DNA of 64,000 bases from Alishewanella metallidurans (GTDB taxonomy: Bacteria > Pseudomonadota > Gammaproteobacteria > Enterobacterales > Alteromonadaceae). Numbering within the stretch: position 1 is the stretch's first letter; each line of letters opens with the position of its first letter. Below, piece after piece: positions 53,459 to 62,540 of this stretch. The translations under genes and the position numbers were made by a program. Where the stretch lies: positions 930,001 to 994,000 of the forward strand of contig NZ_JALAHQ010000001.1 of NCBI RefSeq assembly GCF_036983985.1, read 5' to 3'. Below the pieces are notes generated by a model, which was given only the letters and a program-made list of their open reading frames with translations, was not told where the DNA came from and did no database searches.

Positions 53459-54154
53459 TTAAATAAATAAAGCCCAAATGCCAAAAATAACGATTAGTGG
53501 CAGCGCAGCTAATAAAACTGCTTTGCTGGTTGAATAGCCGCTCCAACTTTTTAGGCCTACAGCAGCTAAGCCTATAGACCATAAGTAAGTGAGGTTAAAG
53601 TTTTCAGTTAACGAAAACCAAGTATCTTGCGGGCTGAAATTAAATACCAGTTGGTTTAATGATAGGTAGTTTGCTGAGTTAATTGGCATATCAGGGGTGC
53701 TACTTAGCATTATTAATACTAATAAGCCGAGCATATTGATTAAGCTGGGCATGCTGACCCAGACCGACATGGCAAACCAACTACCATAAGGTCTTTTATG
53801 GCCAGAATTGCCAACAAGCATAATATAAGCCGCTTGGATTGCTAGCATAATAGGTAGGCCTATCACGATGCCACCTAGTGCAAAGTATTTTGACTTATCA
53901 GCCATTTGTCCCATAACTGCGCGCGTATTTTCAATTTCTGCCGGTGTTAATGTATGGGCAACTGCGAGCATTTGTTGTTCGACTATCCAGCTTGGGCTCA
54001 TCCCTGCAAAAAAAATATACATGACAACAGCAGACGTTATTAACAATAATAAAAAAGGCACAATGCTCCAGCCTTTCTTGTCTTGTAATGTATCAAATAA
54101 GCTTTTCGGGGCGACGTAAATGTCAATTAAACCTTGTGCAATACTTTTGCTCAT
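53459..54154 (-). CDS. Yip1-domain membrane protein
   Basis: A 231-residue protein with five hydrophobic helices and the Yip1-family start GLIDIYVAPKSLFDTLQDKKGW, followed by a first helix IVPFLLLLITSAVVMYIFFAG. The conserved YGSWFAMSVWVSMPSLINML lies in the middle. Bacterial Yip1 proteins are often next to MacAB-type transporters; their role is unknown. It is the first gene of a four-gene operon with the adaptor, ATPase and permease. Confidence 0.85.
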   Translation of the reverse strand: MSKSIAQGLIDIYVAPKSLFDTLQDKKGWSIVPFLLLLITSAVVMYIFFAGMSPSWIVEQQMLAVAHTLTPAEIENTRAVMGQMADKSKYFALGGIVIGLPIMLAIQAAYIMLVGNSGHKRPYGSWFAMSVWVSMPSLINMLGLLVLIMLSSTPDMPINSANYLSLNQLVFNFSPQDTWFSLTENFNLTYLWSIGLAAVGLKSWSGYSTSKAVLLAALPLIVIFGIWALFI

Positions 54155-54250
54155 GATGTTTCCTTTAGTGATGAGTATGTTGTTAAAGTATCATGCAAGG
54201 TGGAAGAGAAATAATGATTTTTTGTAACAAAATATAATAAAAGACGTGTT

Positions 54251-54499
54251 TTATTCAGTTAGAGGGCTATCTTGCCCAAGATATTGAAAGCGGGGCAGTA
54301 GTTCGCCGGCAATTTCTACGTTTTCAATAAACATAGCTAATGGTCTGGCCCATAGGCCAAAATCGCCATATAAAGCGCGGTAAATAACTAGCCATTCTTC
54401 GGTTTCGCTGTGCCGCGCACAATCTATAACTTGGTAATAATAGCCTTTGTAATGCTGGTAATAACCCGTTTGTAGTGGGGCGTTAATATTGCTGCTCAT
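54251..54499 (-). CDS. DUF1653-domain protein
   Basis: An 82-residue protein made of one DUF1653 domain: GYYQHYKGYYYQVIDCARHS, then YRALYGDFGLWARPLAMFIENV. The function is unknown; the domain is widely conserved and resembles a small beta-barrel. I chose the ATG at 54499 (GAGAG upstream), which overlaps the end of ruvX by 17 bases, so the two are co-translated. It is the last gene of the rsmE-gshB-yqgE-ruvX group. Confidence 0.85.
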   Translation of the reverse strand: MSSNINAPLQTGYYQHYKGYYYQVIDCARHSETEEWLVIYRALYGDFGLWARPLAMFIENVEIAGELLPRFQYLGQDSPLTE

Positions 54500-54899
54500 A
54501 CCAACTCTCAAAAATTATTTTTGCGGAAAAACTATCTACTTTATCTTTGCTTAGATTTTTAAAGCCGCCTTCGGCAAATAACTGGCTGCGTGCTTCGGCG
54601 GTGGTTAAACGCTCGTCTTTTAATTCAACCGGTAAGCCAAACCGGCCATGTAAGCGGTTAGCAAACTTGCGGGTGCGTGCGGTAAAATCTTGTTCTGTGC
54701 CATCCATATTCAGTGGTAAACCCACTAATAATAGCTGTGGTTGCCATTCTTTAATCAGCTTTTCTAGTTGTAGCCAGTCTGGTGTGCCATCTTGGGCTTT
54801 AAGCGCGCTAAGCAGCGACGCGGTGCCAGTAAGCTCCTGGCCAACCGCGACGCCAATGCTTTTGGTGCCGTAATCAAAAGTTAATACTGTGCGACTCAT
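54483..54899 (-). CDS. ruvX: Holliday-junction resolvase-like protein / rRNA-processing nuclease YqgF
   Basis: A 138-residue RNase H-fold protein starting TVLTFDYGTKSIGVAVGQ, with the catalytic first Asp in FDYG. LLVGLPLNMDGTEQ and ELKDERLTTAEARSQL carry the remaining acidic residues, and the last (Asp in KDKVDSFSAKII) completes the site. E. coli YqgF processes the 5' end of pre-16S rRNA. It overlaps yqgE upstream by one base. Confidence 0.95.
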   Translation of the reverse strand: MSRTVLTFDYGTKSIGVAVGQELTGTASLLSALKAQDGTPDWLQLEKLIKEWQPQLLLVGLPLNMDGTEQDFTARTRKFANRLHGRFGLPVELKDERLTTAEARSQLFAEGGFKNLSKDKVDSFSAKIIFESWYEQQY

Positions 54900-55456
54900 T
54901 AGGCGTGTCCGGCCTCGCTAGTTAATTGCCACGTTTTAATGCCAAAAGTAGCGGTGGCTGATTGCCATTTTTCAGCGTGGGTTAAATCAAATATAATACT
55001 GTTATCAGCAGGGATAACTAGCCATGAGTTATCGGCAATTTCTTGTTCTAGTTGGCCAGCAGTCCAGCCGGCATAACCTAGTGCTAATATAAACTTTTCT
55101 GGTGCGTGTTCAGTGGTTAAATCAAACAAAATGTCTTTGGAAGTGGTAACCATTAGCTCGTTATTTAAATGCATGCTACTGCTGTAGCCTTCTTTTGCAG
55201 TGTGTAAAACAAACCCACGGTCGTGCTGCACTGGGCCGCCGGCGCAAACGTGCGCGGTAGCGGCAGGGCTGTCGGTGTTAAATTCTATTTGTAATTGTTT
55301 AAGCAAATCTGCCACTTTTACATCTAGCGGATGGTTAATAACTATACCCATCGCGCCTTCGTCGTTGTGTTCGCAAACATAGGTAACACTGCGTTTAAAC
55401 ATCGGATCGTCTAGTGCGGGCATAGCAATTAAAAAATGATTTTGAAAACTCTGCAT
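54899..55456 (-). CDS. yqgE: YqgE/AlgH family protein (UPF0301)
   Basis: A 185-residue protein with the family signature NHFLIAMPALDDPMFKRSV, then EGAMGIVINHPLDV, GGPVQHDRGFVLH and ALGYAGWTAGQLEQEI. AlgH in Pseudomonas influences alginate; the molecular role is unknown. It is nearly always next to ruvX, as here, where stop and start overlap by one base. gshB precedes it by 24 bases. Confidence 0.95.
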   Translation of the reverse strand: MQSFQNHFLIAMPALDDPMFKRSVTYVCEHNDEGAMGIVINHPLDVKVADLLKQLQIEFNTDSPAATAHVCAGGPVQHDRGFVLHTAKEGYSSSMHLNNELMVTTSKDILFDLTTEHAPEKFILALGYAGWTAGQLEQEIADNSWLVIPADNSIIFDLTHAEKWQSATATFGIKTWQLTSEAGHA

Positions 55457-55480
55457 AGTGACCTCGCTACAACTGGGTTG

Positions 55481-56443
55481 TCACTGGCTAGCTGCCAGCA
55501 GCTGTTCAATTTCATCAAATAACATAGCAGTAATACTGATTGGAAACGCCGCTTCAATTTCGCGGATACAGGTGGGGCTGGTAACATTAATCTCGGTAAG
55601 CTTATCACCAATTACATCTAAACCAACAAAAATTAACCCTTTTGCCTTAAGTGTTGGGCCAATAGCATTGGCAATAGCCCAGTCTGACTCTGATAATGGC
55701 CGAGCTTCGCCGCGACCACCCGCCGCCAAATTGCCTCGGGTTTCACCGCTAGCAGGAATGCGTGCTAACGAGTATGGCACGGGTTTACCGTTTACTACTA
55801 AAATTCGTTTATCACCGTCAGTAATTGCTGAAATATAACGCTGCGCCATCGCATAACGCGTGCCGTGCTCAGTTAGGGTTTCTAAAATTACACTAACGTT
55901 AGCATCACTGGGTTTTAAGCGAAAAATTGATGCACCGCCCATGCCGTCTAGTGGCTTTAAAATTACGTCTTGCTCAGCTTGGTAAAACGCCTTTAGGCGC
56001 GCTATATCGCTGGTAACTAGTGTTTTTGGCGTAAACTGATTAAACCAACTGGTATAAAGTTTTTCATTCGCATCGCGCAGGCTTTGCGGTTTATTCACAA
56101 TTAATGCCCCCGCGTCTTCTGCCCGTTCCAAAATGTAGGTGGCGTAAAGAAACTCAGTATCAAACGGTGGGTCTTTACGCATTAAAATAACGTTTAGCTC
56201 GCCAAGCGCGATATCTTGTTGGCTGCCAAATTGGTACCAGTTATCTTTATTTTGCGCAACGCTGAGTAATTTAGTGCTGGCACGGGCTTCGCCTTCTAGC
56301 AAGTAAAGGTCAGCCATTTCCATATAGTGAATTTCATAGCCGCGCTGCTGGGCTTGTAATAACATGGCAAAACTGGAGTCTTTAGTAATATTAATGGCGC
56401 TAATTGGGTCCATTACGATACCCAGTTTTATGGTTTTGCTCAT
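55481..56443 (-). CDS. gshB: Glutathione synthase
   Basis: A 320-residue ATP-grasp enzyme. The N-terminal GIVMDPISAINITKDSSFAML is the GshB start, and VILKPLDGMGGASIFRL is the ATP-grasp lysine and glycine loop. FVGLDVIGDKLTEINVTSPT carries the magnesium-binding Glu and Asn. It adds glycine to gamma-glutamylcysteine. It lies 11 bases after rsmE in the same direction, which is the common order in gammaproteobacteria. Confidence 0.97.
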   Translation of the reverse strand: MSKTIKLGIVMDPISAINITKDSSFAMLLQAQQRGYEIHYMEMADLYLLEGEARASTKLLSVAQNKDNWYQFGSQQDIALGELNVILMRKDPPFDTEFLYATYILERAEDAGALIVNKPQSLRDANEKLYTSWFNQFTPKTLVTSDIARLKAFYQAEQDVILKPLDGMGGASIFRLKPSDANVSVILETLTEHGTRYAMAQRYISAITDGDKRILVVNGKPVPYSLARIPASGETRGNLAAGGRGEARPLSESDWAIANAIGPTLKAKGLIFVGLDVIGDKLTEINVTSPTCIREIEAAFPISITAMLFDEIEQLLAASQ

Positions 56444-56454
56444 GCTGTTAATCC

Positions 56455-57183
56455 TTATGCTAAATCACCAAATTGTAATTGCAGTGCGCTAATAGCGGTT
56501 AATGCTGCGGTTTCAGTACGTAATACGCGTGGGCCTAGTTGTATGCCGATAAAGCCAGCGTCGCTGGTTTGGCTCATTTCGGCATCAGTAAAACCACCCT
56601 CTGGGCCAATAACCAAGCGAATTCCAGTGCTGGGCGCTAGGGTCTTAATGGTGTCTTTTGCCCACGGATGCAAGGTTAGTTTTAATTCTTTTGTTTGCTG
56701 GGCCAACCACTGCGTTAGATTAATAGCAGGGTGCACCTTAGGCACAATACTTCGGCCACTTTGTTCGCAGGCGCTAATTGCAATTTTTTGCCATTGCTCA
56801 GTGCGTTTCGCTAAGCGTTCTGCATCCAGCTTTACACCACAGCGCTCGGTAAATAGCGGCGTTATTTCTGTTACACCCAGCTCAACCGCTTTTTGAATGG
56901 CGAAATCCATGCGATCACCGCGAGAAATGCCTTGGCCTAAATGAATGCTTAGCGGTGACTCTACAGTGTTAGGTTGCTGCTCTGAGGCAATAACGCTAAC
57001 CCGCTTTTTATCGCTACTACTGATCACGGCCGCATAGTTAAAACCGTCACCATTAAACAGGGTAATGGCGCTGCCGACCGGCATACGTAATACGCGGCCA
57101 ACATGGTTTGCTGCATCGTCATCAAGATTAAATTCACTGTTTAGTGAAATGGCACTGCTATGAAAAATACGAGGAATACGCAT
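56455..57183 (-). CDS. rsmE: 16S rRNA (uracil-1498-N3)-methyltransferase
   Basis: A 242-residue RsmE. It has an N-terminal PUA-like part (DDAANHVGRVLRMPVGSAI), the family stretch LGQGISRGDRMDFAIQKAVELG, and the SPOUT SAM-binding knot with LVIGPEGGFTDAEM and LGPRVLRTETAALTAI. It methylates U1498 in 16S rRNA. It heads the rsmE-gshB-yqgE-ruvX-DUF1653 group. Confidence 0.96.
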   Translation of the reverse strand: MRIPRIFHSSAISLNSEFNLDDDAANHVGRVLRMPVGSAITLFNGDGFNYAAVISSSDKKRVSVIASEQQPNTVESPLSIHLGQGISRGDRMDFAIQKAVELGVTEITPLFTERCGVKLDAERLAKRTEQWQKIAISACEQSGRSIVPKVHPAINLTQWLAQQTKELKLTLHPWAKDTIKTLAPSTGIRLVIGPEGGFTDAEMSQTSDAGFIGIQLGPRVLRTETAALTAISALQLQFGDLA

Positions 57184-57242
57184 AGAAATTACACTATTGA
57201 AAATATGTTGGAATGTTAACAGGCAAAACTGTTTGGTGGTAG

Positions 57243-57277
57243 AAAAACTAACCCTGCAACAGCAGGGTTAGTTTTTT
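57243..57277 (-). terminator. Terminator of the AbgT-family transporter gene
   Basis: AAAAACTAACCCTGC (57243-57257), loop AACA, GCAGGGTTAGTTTTT (57262-57276). This is a 15-base stem with U-tracts in both directions. It also insulates rsmE from the transporter gene. Confidence 0.95.
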
Positions 57278-57299
57278 AGATAGCGTATATAAATATAGT

Positions 57300-58874
57300 T
57301 TAACCCGCTGCAGGGTAGGTGTAACTTGCACCTACGCCAAGTGGTAAATCTAACGCCCAAAAGCCAAGTAAGAACGTCGTCCAGAGTAATAACATGGCGA
57401 TTGAAAATGGCAGCATTAATGCGATAAGTGTGCCTATACCGGTCGACTTAACGTATTTTTGGCAAAACACCACTATTAACGGAAAATACGGCATTAACGG
57501 CGTAATAATATTGGTTGATGAGTCACCAACGCGGTATGCCGCTTGAGTTAAGTCGGGTGATACACCAAGCTCCATTAACATAGGTACCATAACTGCACCA
57601 ATTAATGCCCATTTAGCCGAGGCTGAGCCGACTAGCAGATTAATAAAGCCTGATAAAAATACGATACCCACCAGCGTGATACCCATAGGAAAGGCCATGT
57701 GTTGTAACCAGTTTGCCCCTTTTATTGCGATTAATGCACCAAGATTACTTTGGCCAAAGGCATAAATAAACTGGGCACAGAAAAACGCCATAACGATGTA
57801 ATACCCCATGCCACTCATGGCTTTAGTCATGCCTTTAATAATATCGCGATGATCTTTAACATTGCCAGAAACGTAGCCGTACACTACACCCGGGATTAAA
57901 AAGAACACAAAGATAATGCCAACAATAGATTGCATTAACGGCGCCGAAGAGTGAGTGAGTTCACCATTTAGCGGAGAGCGCCATGCTGAAGTTTCTGGCA
58001 CTGCTGAAACCATAAGTAACACGCCGCTTAATATCATAGCAAAAGTGGCCCAGCGTAAACCTTTACGCTCATAGGGTTTTAATGCGTCCATTTTCGGTAG
58101 TTCAGCAGGATCACCATCGATAGGCGTGTTATTTAACCGCGGTTCAATAAATTTATCGGTAAGTACCCAACCAATAATAATAATAAGAAAGGTCGATGCC
58201 GTAGTGAAAAAATAGTTATTCAGTGGGTTAATAACCAGTTCAGCGGCGGCTGGATCGGCTGATAATCGAGCCGAAGCTTGAGTTAAACCGGCTAGCAGCG
58301 GATCTAGGCTTGAAGGCACGAAAAAAGTAGCAGAAAACCCACCTGATACGCCTGCAAATGCCGCGGCAATACCCGCTAACGGATGACGCCCCGCGGCATA
58401 AAAAATAACGGCACCAAGGGGAATAACTAAGACATAACCGGCATCTACTGCAACATGACTTAACACACCAACGCCAATTAATACCGGCGTTAATAACATT
58501 TTTGGTGTAACCGATAAAATAGAGCGTAAACCGGCATTAATATAACCAGTGTACTCGGCAACACCTAAACCTAACATGGCAACTAGCACTACACCTAGCG
58601 GTGGAAAGCTAACAAAGGTAGCAACCATCTTAGCCATAAAGGTGGTAAGCGACGTGGGTTCTAATAGATTATTAATTACAATGGCTTCGCCGGTACGAGG
58701 GTCTACTTCAGCGAATGTCACCCCTGATAATAACCAAGAGCCAAGCCAAACGATAATCATCAGTAGCGCAAACAGCACTGCCGGATCGGGTAACTTATTG
58801 CCTACTACCTCAATGGCATTAAGCGCCCGGTTAAGCCAGCTGCTTTTAGCTGCAGTGGCGGTTTGTTGGTTCAT
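57300..58874 (-). CDS. AbgT-family transporter
   Basis: A 524-residue membrane protein of the AbgT family (aminobenzoyl-glutamate importer AbgT, sulfonamide exporter MtrF). The start LNAIEVVGNKLPDPAVLFALL is characteristic, as are PLGVVLVAMLGLGVAEYTGY and the C-terminal hairpin LVGSASAKWALIGAVMVPM with DSSTNIITPLMPYFPLI. About eleven helices. I chose the ATG at 58874 because AAGGAAGGA lies upstream. Substrate is unknown: folate breakdown products, small peptides or an antibiotic. Confidence 0.92.
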   Translation of the reverse strand: MNQQTATAAKSSWLNRALNAIEVVGNKLPDPAVLFALLMIIVWLGSWLLSGVTFAEVDPRTGEAIVINNLLEPTSLTTFMAKMVATFVSFPPLGVVLVAMLGLGVAEYTGYINAGLRSILSVTPKMLLTPVLIGVGVLSHVAVDAGYVLVIPLGAVIFYAAGRHPLAGIAAAFAGVSGGFSATFFVPSSLDPLLAGLTQASARLSADPAAAELVINPLNNYFFTTASTFLIIIIGWVLTDKFIEPRLNNTPIDGDPAELPKMDALKPYERKGLRWATFAMILSGVLLMVSAVPETSAWRSPLNGELTHSSAPLMQSIVGIIFVFFLIPGVVYGYVSGNVKDHRDIIKGMTKAMSGMGYYIVMAFFCAQFIYAFGQSNLGALIAIKGANWLQHMAFPMGITLVGIVFLSGFINLLVGSASAKWALIGAVMVPMLMELGVSPDLTQAAYRVGDSSTNIITPLMPYFPLIVVFCQKYVKSTGIGTLIALMLPFSIAMLLLWTTFLLGFWALDLPLGVGASYTYPAAG

Positions 58875-58972
58875 ACTGGTTCCTTCCTTTCTTATTGTTT
58901 TGTATTTTAAGCGCCGCCTATCATACACAAAATAAACCGGATGATAAGTGGCGAAAGGGTAAGTGATAGTTA

Positions 58973-58998
58973 TAAAAAAGGAGAGCTAGGCTCTCCTT
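58973..58998 (-). terminator. Terminator of metK
   Basis: GGAGAGC, loop, GCTCTCC (58980-58986, 58990-58996), followed on the minus strand by CTTTTTTATA. It lies just after the metK stop. Confidence 0.9.
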
Positions 58999-59015
58999 AT
59001 TAAACCTAATTAAGG

Positions 59016-60164
59016 TTATTTGGCATACTGGCGCAGTAGTTCAGCTTTATCGGTTTGCTCCCATGGGAACTCATCACGGCCAAAATGGCCATAAGCCGCA
59101 GTTGGCAAATAAATAGGCCGTTCTAGCTGTAGCATTTCAATTAGGCCATACGGGCGTAAGTCGAAATGTTCGCGTATCAGCTTTATTAGCTGCTCTTCAC
59201 TTAACTTGCTGGTGCCAAAAGTTTCAATGCTAATAGAGGTTGGCTCTGCTACACCAATAGCATAAGACACTTGTAGCTCACAACGCTCAGCAAGGCCCGC
59301 AGCAACAATGTTTTTTGCCACGTAACGTGCCGCATAAGCAGCTGAGCGGTCAACTTTTGATGGATCTTTACCCGAAAAGGCACCACCACCATGACGCGCC
59401 ATACCACCATAGGTATCGACAATAATTTTACGACCGGTTAAACCGCAGTCGCCCATTGGCCCACCAATAACAAAACGGCCAGTTGGGTTAATAAAATACT
59501 TGGTATTCGCCGTTAACCATTCAGCAGGTAATACTGGCTTAATAATGGTTTCCATTACCGCTTCGCGTAAATCTTTAGTATTAATGCTGTCACAGTGCTG
59601 AGTTGATAACACCACGGCATCGATACCTACTGGCTTACCATCTTCGTAAATAAAACTTAATTGTGATTTAGCATCTGGGCGCAACCAAGGTAAGGTGCCG
59701 TCTTTGCGCACTTTGGCTTGTTGTTGCATTAAGCGGTGTGCGTAGGTAATAGGTGCTGGCATTAGTACGTCAGTTTCGTTACTGGCATAACCAAACATTA
59801 AGCCTTGGTCACCGGCGCCTTGCTCTCTTGGATCTGTACGATCAACACCTTGATTAATATCAGGCGATTGTTTACCAATGGCATTTAGTACGGCACAAGA
59901 GCCTGCATCAAAACCCATTTCTGAATTAGTGTAACCAATTGCTCGTACGGTTTTACGGGTTAATTCTTCAATATCAACCCAAGCGGTAGTCGTGATTTCA
60001 CCGCCAACTAATACCATACCGGTTTTTACATAGGTTTCGCATGCAACACGTGCTTTGGGATCTTGCTCTAGGATTGCATCCAATACGGCGTCGGAAATCT
60101 GATCAGCAATTTTATCCGGATGCCCTTCAGATACTGATTCAGAAGTAAAAATGTGTTGTGCCAT
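59016..60164 (-). CDS. metK: S-adenosylmethionine synthase
   Basis: A 382-residue MetK. It shows SVSEGHPDKIADQISDAVLD (ATP-binding His and Asp), GAGDQGLMFGYASNETD (gating-loop motif), and GGGAFSGKDPSKVDRSAAY (phosphate-binding loop), all intact. It makes SAM from methionine and ATP. The gene is alone, divergent from tkt. A possible MetJ box lies in the upstream gap. Confidence 0.98.
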   Translation of the reverse strand: MAQHIFTSESVSEGHPDKIADQISDAVLDAILEQDPKARVACETYVKTGMVLVGGEITTTAWVDIEELTRKTVRAIGYTNSEMGFDAGSCAVLNAIGKQSPDINQGVDRTDPREQGAGDQGLMFGYASNETDVLMPAPITYAHRLMQQQAKVRKDGTLPWLRPDAKSQLSFIYEDGKPVGIDAVVLSTQHCDSINTKDLREAVMETIIKPVLPAEWLTANTKYFINPTGRFVIGGPMGDCGLTGRKIIVDTYGGMARHGGGAFSGKDPSKVDRSAAYAARYVAKNIVAAGLAERCELQVSYAIGVAEPTSISIETFGTSKLSEEQLIKLIREHFDLRPYGLIEMLQLERPIYLPTAAYGHFGRDEFPWEQTDKAELLRQYAK

Positions 60165-60493
60165 AGGTTGTATTCCAAAATAAAGTTAATACAGTTAGCC
60201 CAAATACGGCATTAAGCGTAAACATTAGGCCAAAAATAGGCGGCTATTTTAGATAAAGTACTAATACTTTGCCAGACAAATCTGCCGCCCAGACGTCTTT
60301 AATGCTATTTTAGGTTGGTTTATACGTTATGTTCTGCGCTTGGATCTATAAAGCGTAATTTTATCCGTTGAATTAGATTTAAATTTGCCATATCGCGGGT
60401 GCTCTGGGAAAATGGCGCCCATATCGCTTTAATCTTTCAGCTTAATAATAAATAGCTTCGTTAAATTGAAGCCGTGCAATATCAGGAGTGAAC
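60165..60493. other. Divergent intergenic region metK / tkt
   Basis: 329 bases with no credible ORF, holding the promoters of both genes. The one recognisable site is the met-box-like octamer at 60291-60298. No riboswitch-like fold is obvious by eye. Confidence 0.6.
60291..60298. promoter_or_regulatory. Possible MetJ operator half (met box)
   Basis: AGACGTCT is a perfect met-box octamer, 127 bases before the metK ATG. A weaker AGACAAAT lies at 60274-60281, not in tandem register. MetJ normally needs at least two adjacent boxes, so this is tentative. Confidence 0.35.
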
Positions 60494-62491
60494 ATGCCAT
60501 CTCGTAAACAACTCGCTAATGCAATTCGTGCTTTAAGCATGGATGCAGTGCAAAAAGCTAAATCAGGCCATCCAGGCGCCCCTATGGGTATGGCTGATAT
60601 AGCCGAAGTATTATGGCGTGATTTTCTTCAGCACAATCCACAAGATCCGCAGTGGCCAAACCGTGACCGGTTTATCTTATCTAATGGTCATGGTTCCATG
60701 TTGCTATATTCGCTACTGCATTTAACCGGTTATGATTTAAGCATTGAAGATTTAAAACAGTTTCGGCAGTTACATTCAAAAACGCCTGGCCACCCAGAAT
60801 ATGGTTATGCGCCTGGGGTAGAAACCACTACGGGTCCTTTAGGGCAGGGCATTACCAATGCGGTGGGCATGGCGCTGGCAGAAAAAGCGTTGGCAGCACA
60901 ATTTAATCAGCCTGGTTATGACATTGTTGATCATTATACTTATACCTTTTTAGGCGATGGCTGCCTAATGGAAGGCATTTCGCATGAAGCCTGTTCGTTA
61001 GCTGGTACCCTAGGTTTAGGTAAGCTAATTGCGTTTTGGGATGACAACGGCATTTCAATTGACGGTCAAGTAGAAGGTTGGTTTACCGACAATACCCCTA
61101 AACGGTTTGAAGCCTACGGCTGGCAGGTAATTAGTAATGTTGATGGCCATGACGCTGCAGCGGTTGAAGCGGCAATTAAACAAGCTAAAGCGCAAAGCGA
61201 TAAGCCAACATTAATATGTTGTCGCACTGTTATTGGTTATGGCTCGCCCAATAAAGGCGGTAGTCAAGATTGTCATGGTGCACCGCTAGGTGATGCTGAA
61301 ATTGCTGCTACTCGCGAATTTTTACAATGGCCATATGCCCCCTTTGAAATTCCAGCAGATATTTATGCCGACTGGGATGCCAAAGATAAGGGCGCTAAAG
61401 CACAGCAAAACTGGCAGCAATTGTTTGCCCGTTATAGCGCTGCATTTCCGGCACAAGCCGCCGAATTTAGCCGCCGTATAGCAGGTCAGTTACCTGCAAA
61501 CTGGACCGAGCAATCCAATGCTTATATTGCAAAACTGCAAGCTAATCCTGCGAACATTGCCAGCCGTAAAGCATCACAAAATGCGTTAAACGCGTTTGGT
61601 CCTTTACTGCCAGAATTTATGGGTGGCTCTGCCGACTTAGCTAGTTCTAACCTGACTATATGGGATGGTAGTAAGGCGGTTACCGCGAAAGATGCCAGCG
61701 GCAACTATATTTATTACGGCGTGCGTGAATTTGGTATGTCGGCAATGATGAATGGTATTGCGTTGCATGGCGGTTTTATACCCTACGGCGCGACCTTCTT
61801 AATGTTTATGGAATACGCACGTAACGCAGTGCGCATGGCCGCGTTAATGAAGCAACGTGTCATTTTTGTGTATACGCATGATTCTATTGGTTTAGGCGAA
61901 GATGGCCCAACTCACCAACCGGTTGAACAATTAGCTGCCCTGCGCGCCACTCCTAACTTAATTAACTGGCGCCCTTGTGATCAAGTGGAATCTGCTATTG
62001 CTTGGCAAGCGGCCATTGAGCGCGCTGATGGGCCAACTACACTGATTTTCTCTAGACAGAATTTAGTGCAACAAGCACGTAACGCTGAGCAATTAGCTAA
62101 CGTAAAACGTGGCGGTTATATTTTACGTGACTGTGTCGGTACGCCTGAGTTAATTATTATTGCTACTGGTTCAGAGGTCGAACTGGCGATGCAAGCGGCT
62201 ACGCAGTTAACTGAGCAAGGTAAAGCGGTGCGCGTTGTGTCTATGCCATCAACTGATACCTTTGACCTGCAAGATGCCGCTTATCGCGAAGCCGTGTTGC
62301 CAGCGGCAGTAACCAAGCGTATTGCAGTAGAAGCTTGCATAGTTGATAGCTGGTACAAGTACGTAGGCTTAAACGGTAAAATTATTGGTATGACCAGTTT
62401 TGGTGAGTCGGCGCCAGCCGAGCAGTTATTTGCCTATTTTGGTATCACTACTGAAAAAGTGCTTGAAGCCGCGCAGCAATTGCTGGCGTAA
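60494..62491 (+). CDS. tkt: Transketolase
   Basis: A 665-residue transketolase. It has SGHPGAPMGMADIAEVLW (thiamine diphosphate site), LGQGITNAVGMALAEK, FLGDGCLMEGISHEA (magnesium/diphosphate motif GDG) and YTHDSIGLGEDGPTHQP (active-site loop). It moves two-carbon units in the pentose phosphate pathway. I chose the ATG at 60494 because AGGAG precedes it by 8 bases; a GTG two codons earlier overlaps that site. It is followed by epd and pgk, the order known from E. coli relatives. Confidence 0.98.
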   Translation: MPSRKQLANAIRALSMDAVQKAKSGHPGAPMGMADIAEVLWRDFLQHNPQDPQWPNRDRFILSNGHGSMLLYSLLHLTGYDLSIEDLKQFRQLHSKTPGHPEYGYAPGVETTTGPLGQGITNAVGMALAEKALAAQFNQPGYDIVDHYTYTFLGDGCLMEGISHEACSLAGTLGLGKLIAFWDDNGISIDGQVEGWFTDNTPKRFEAYGWQVISNVDGHDAAAVEAAIKQAKAQSDKPTLICCRTVIGYGSPNKGGSQDCHGAPLGDAEIAATREFLQWPYAPFEIPADIYADWDAKDKGAKAQQNWQQLFARYSAAFPAQAAEFSRRIAGQLPANWTEQSNAYIAKLQANPANIASRKASQNALNAFGPLLPEFMGGSADLASSNLTIWDGSKAVTAKDASGNYIYYGVREFGMSAMMNGIALHGGFIPYGATFLMFMEYARNAVRMAALMKQRVIFVYTHDSIGLGEDGPTHQPVEQLAALRATPNLINWRPCDQVESAIAWQAAIERADGPTTLIFSRQNLVQQARNAEQLANVKRGGYILRDCVGTPELIIIATGSEVELAMQAATQLTEQGKAVRVVSMPSTDTFDLQDAAYREAVLPAAVTKRIAVEACIVDSWYKYVGLNGKIIGMTSFGESAPAEQLFAYFGITTEKVLEAAQQLLA

Positions 62492-62501
62492 TAATTAACC
62501 T

Positions 62502-62529
62502 AATGGGATCAGTGTTGATCCCATTTTTC
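62502..62529 (+). terminator. Terminator or attenuator between tkt and epd
   Basis: AATGGGATCA (62502-62511), loop GTGT, TGATCCCATT (62516-62525), then TTT. It ends only 12 bases before the epd start codon, so epd and pgk may depend on read-through or on a promoter inside tkt. Confidence 0.9.
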
Positions 62530-62540
62530 TATGTGGTGTT

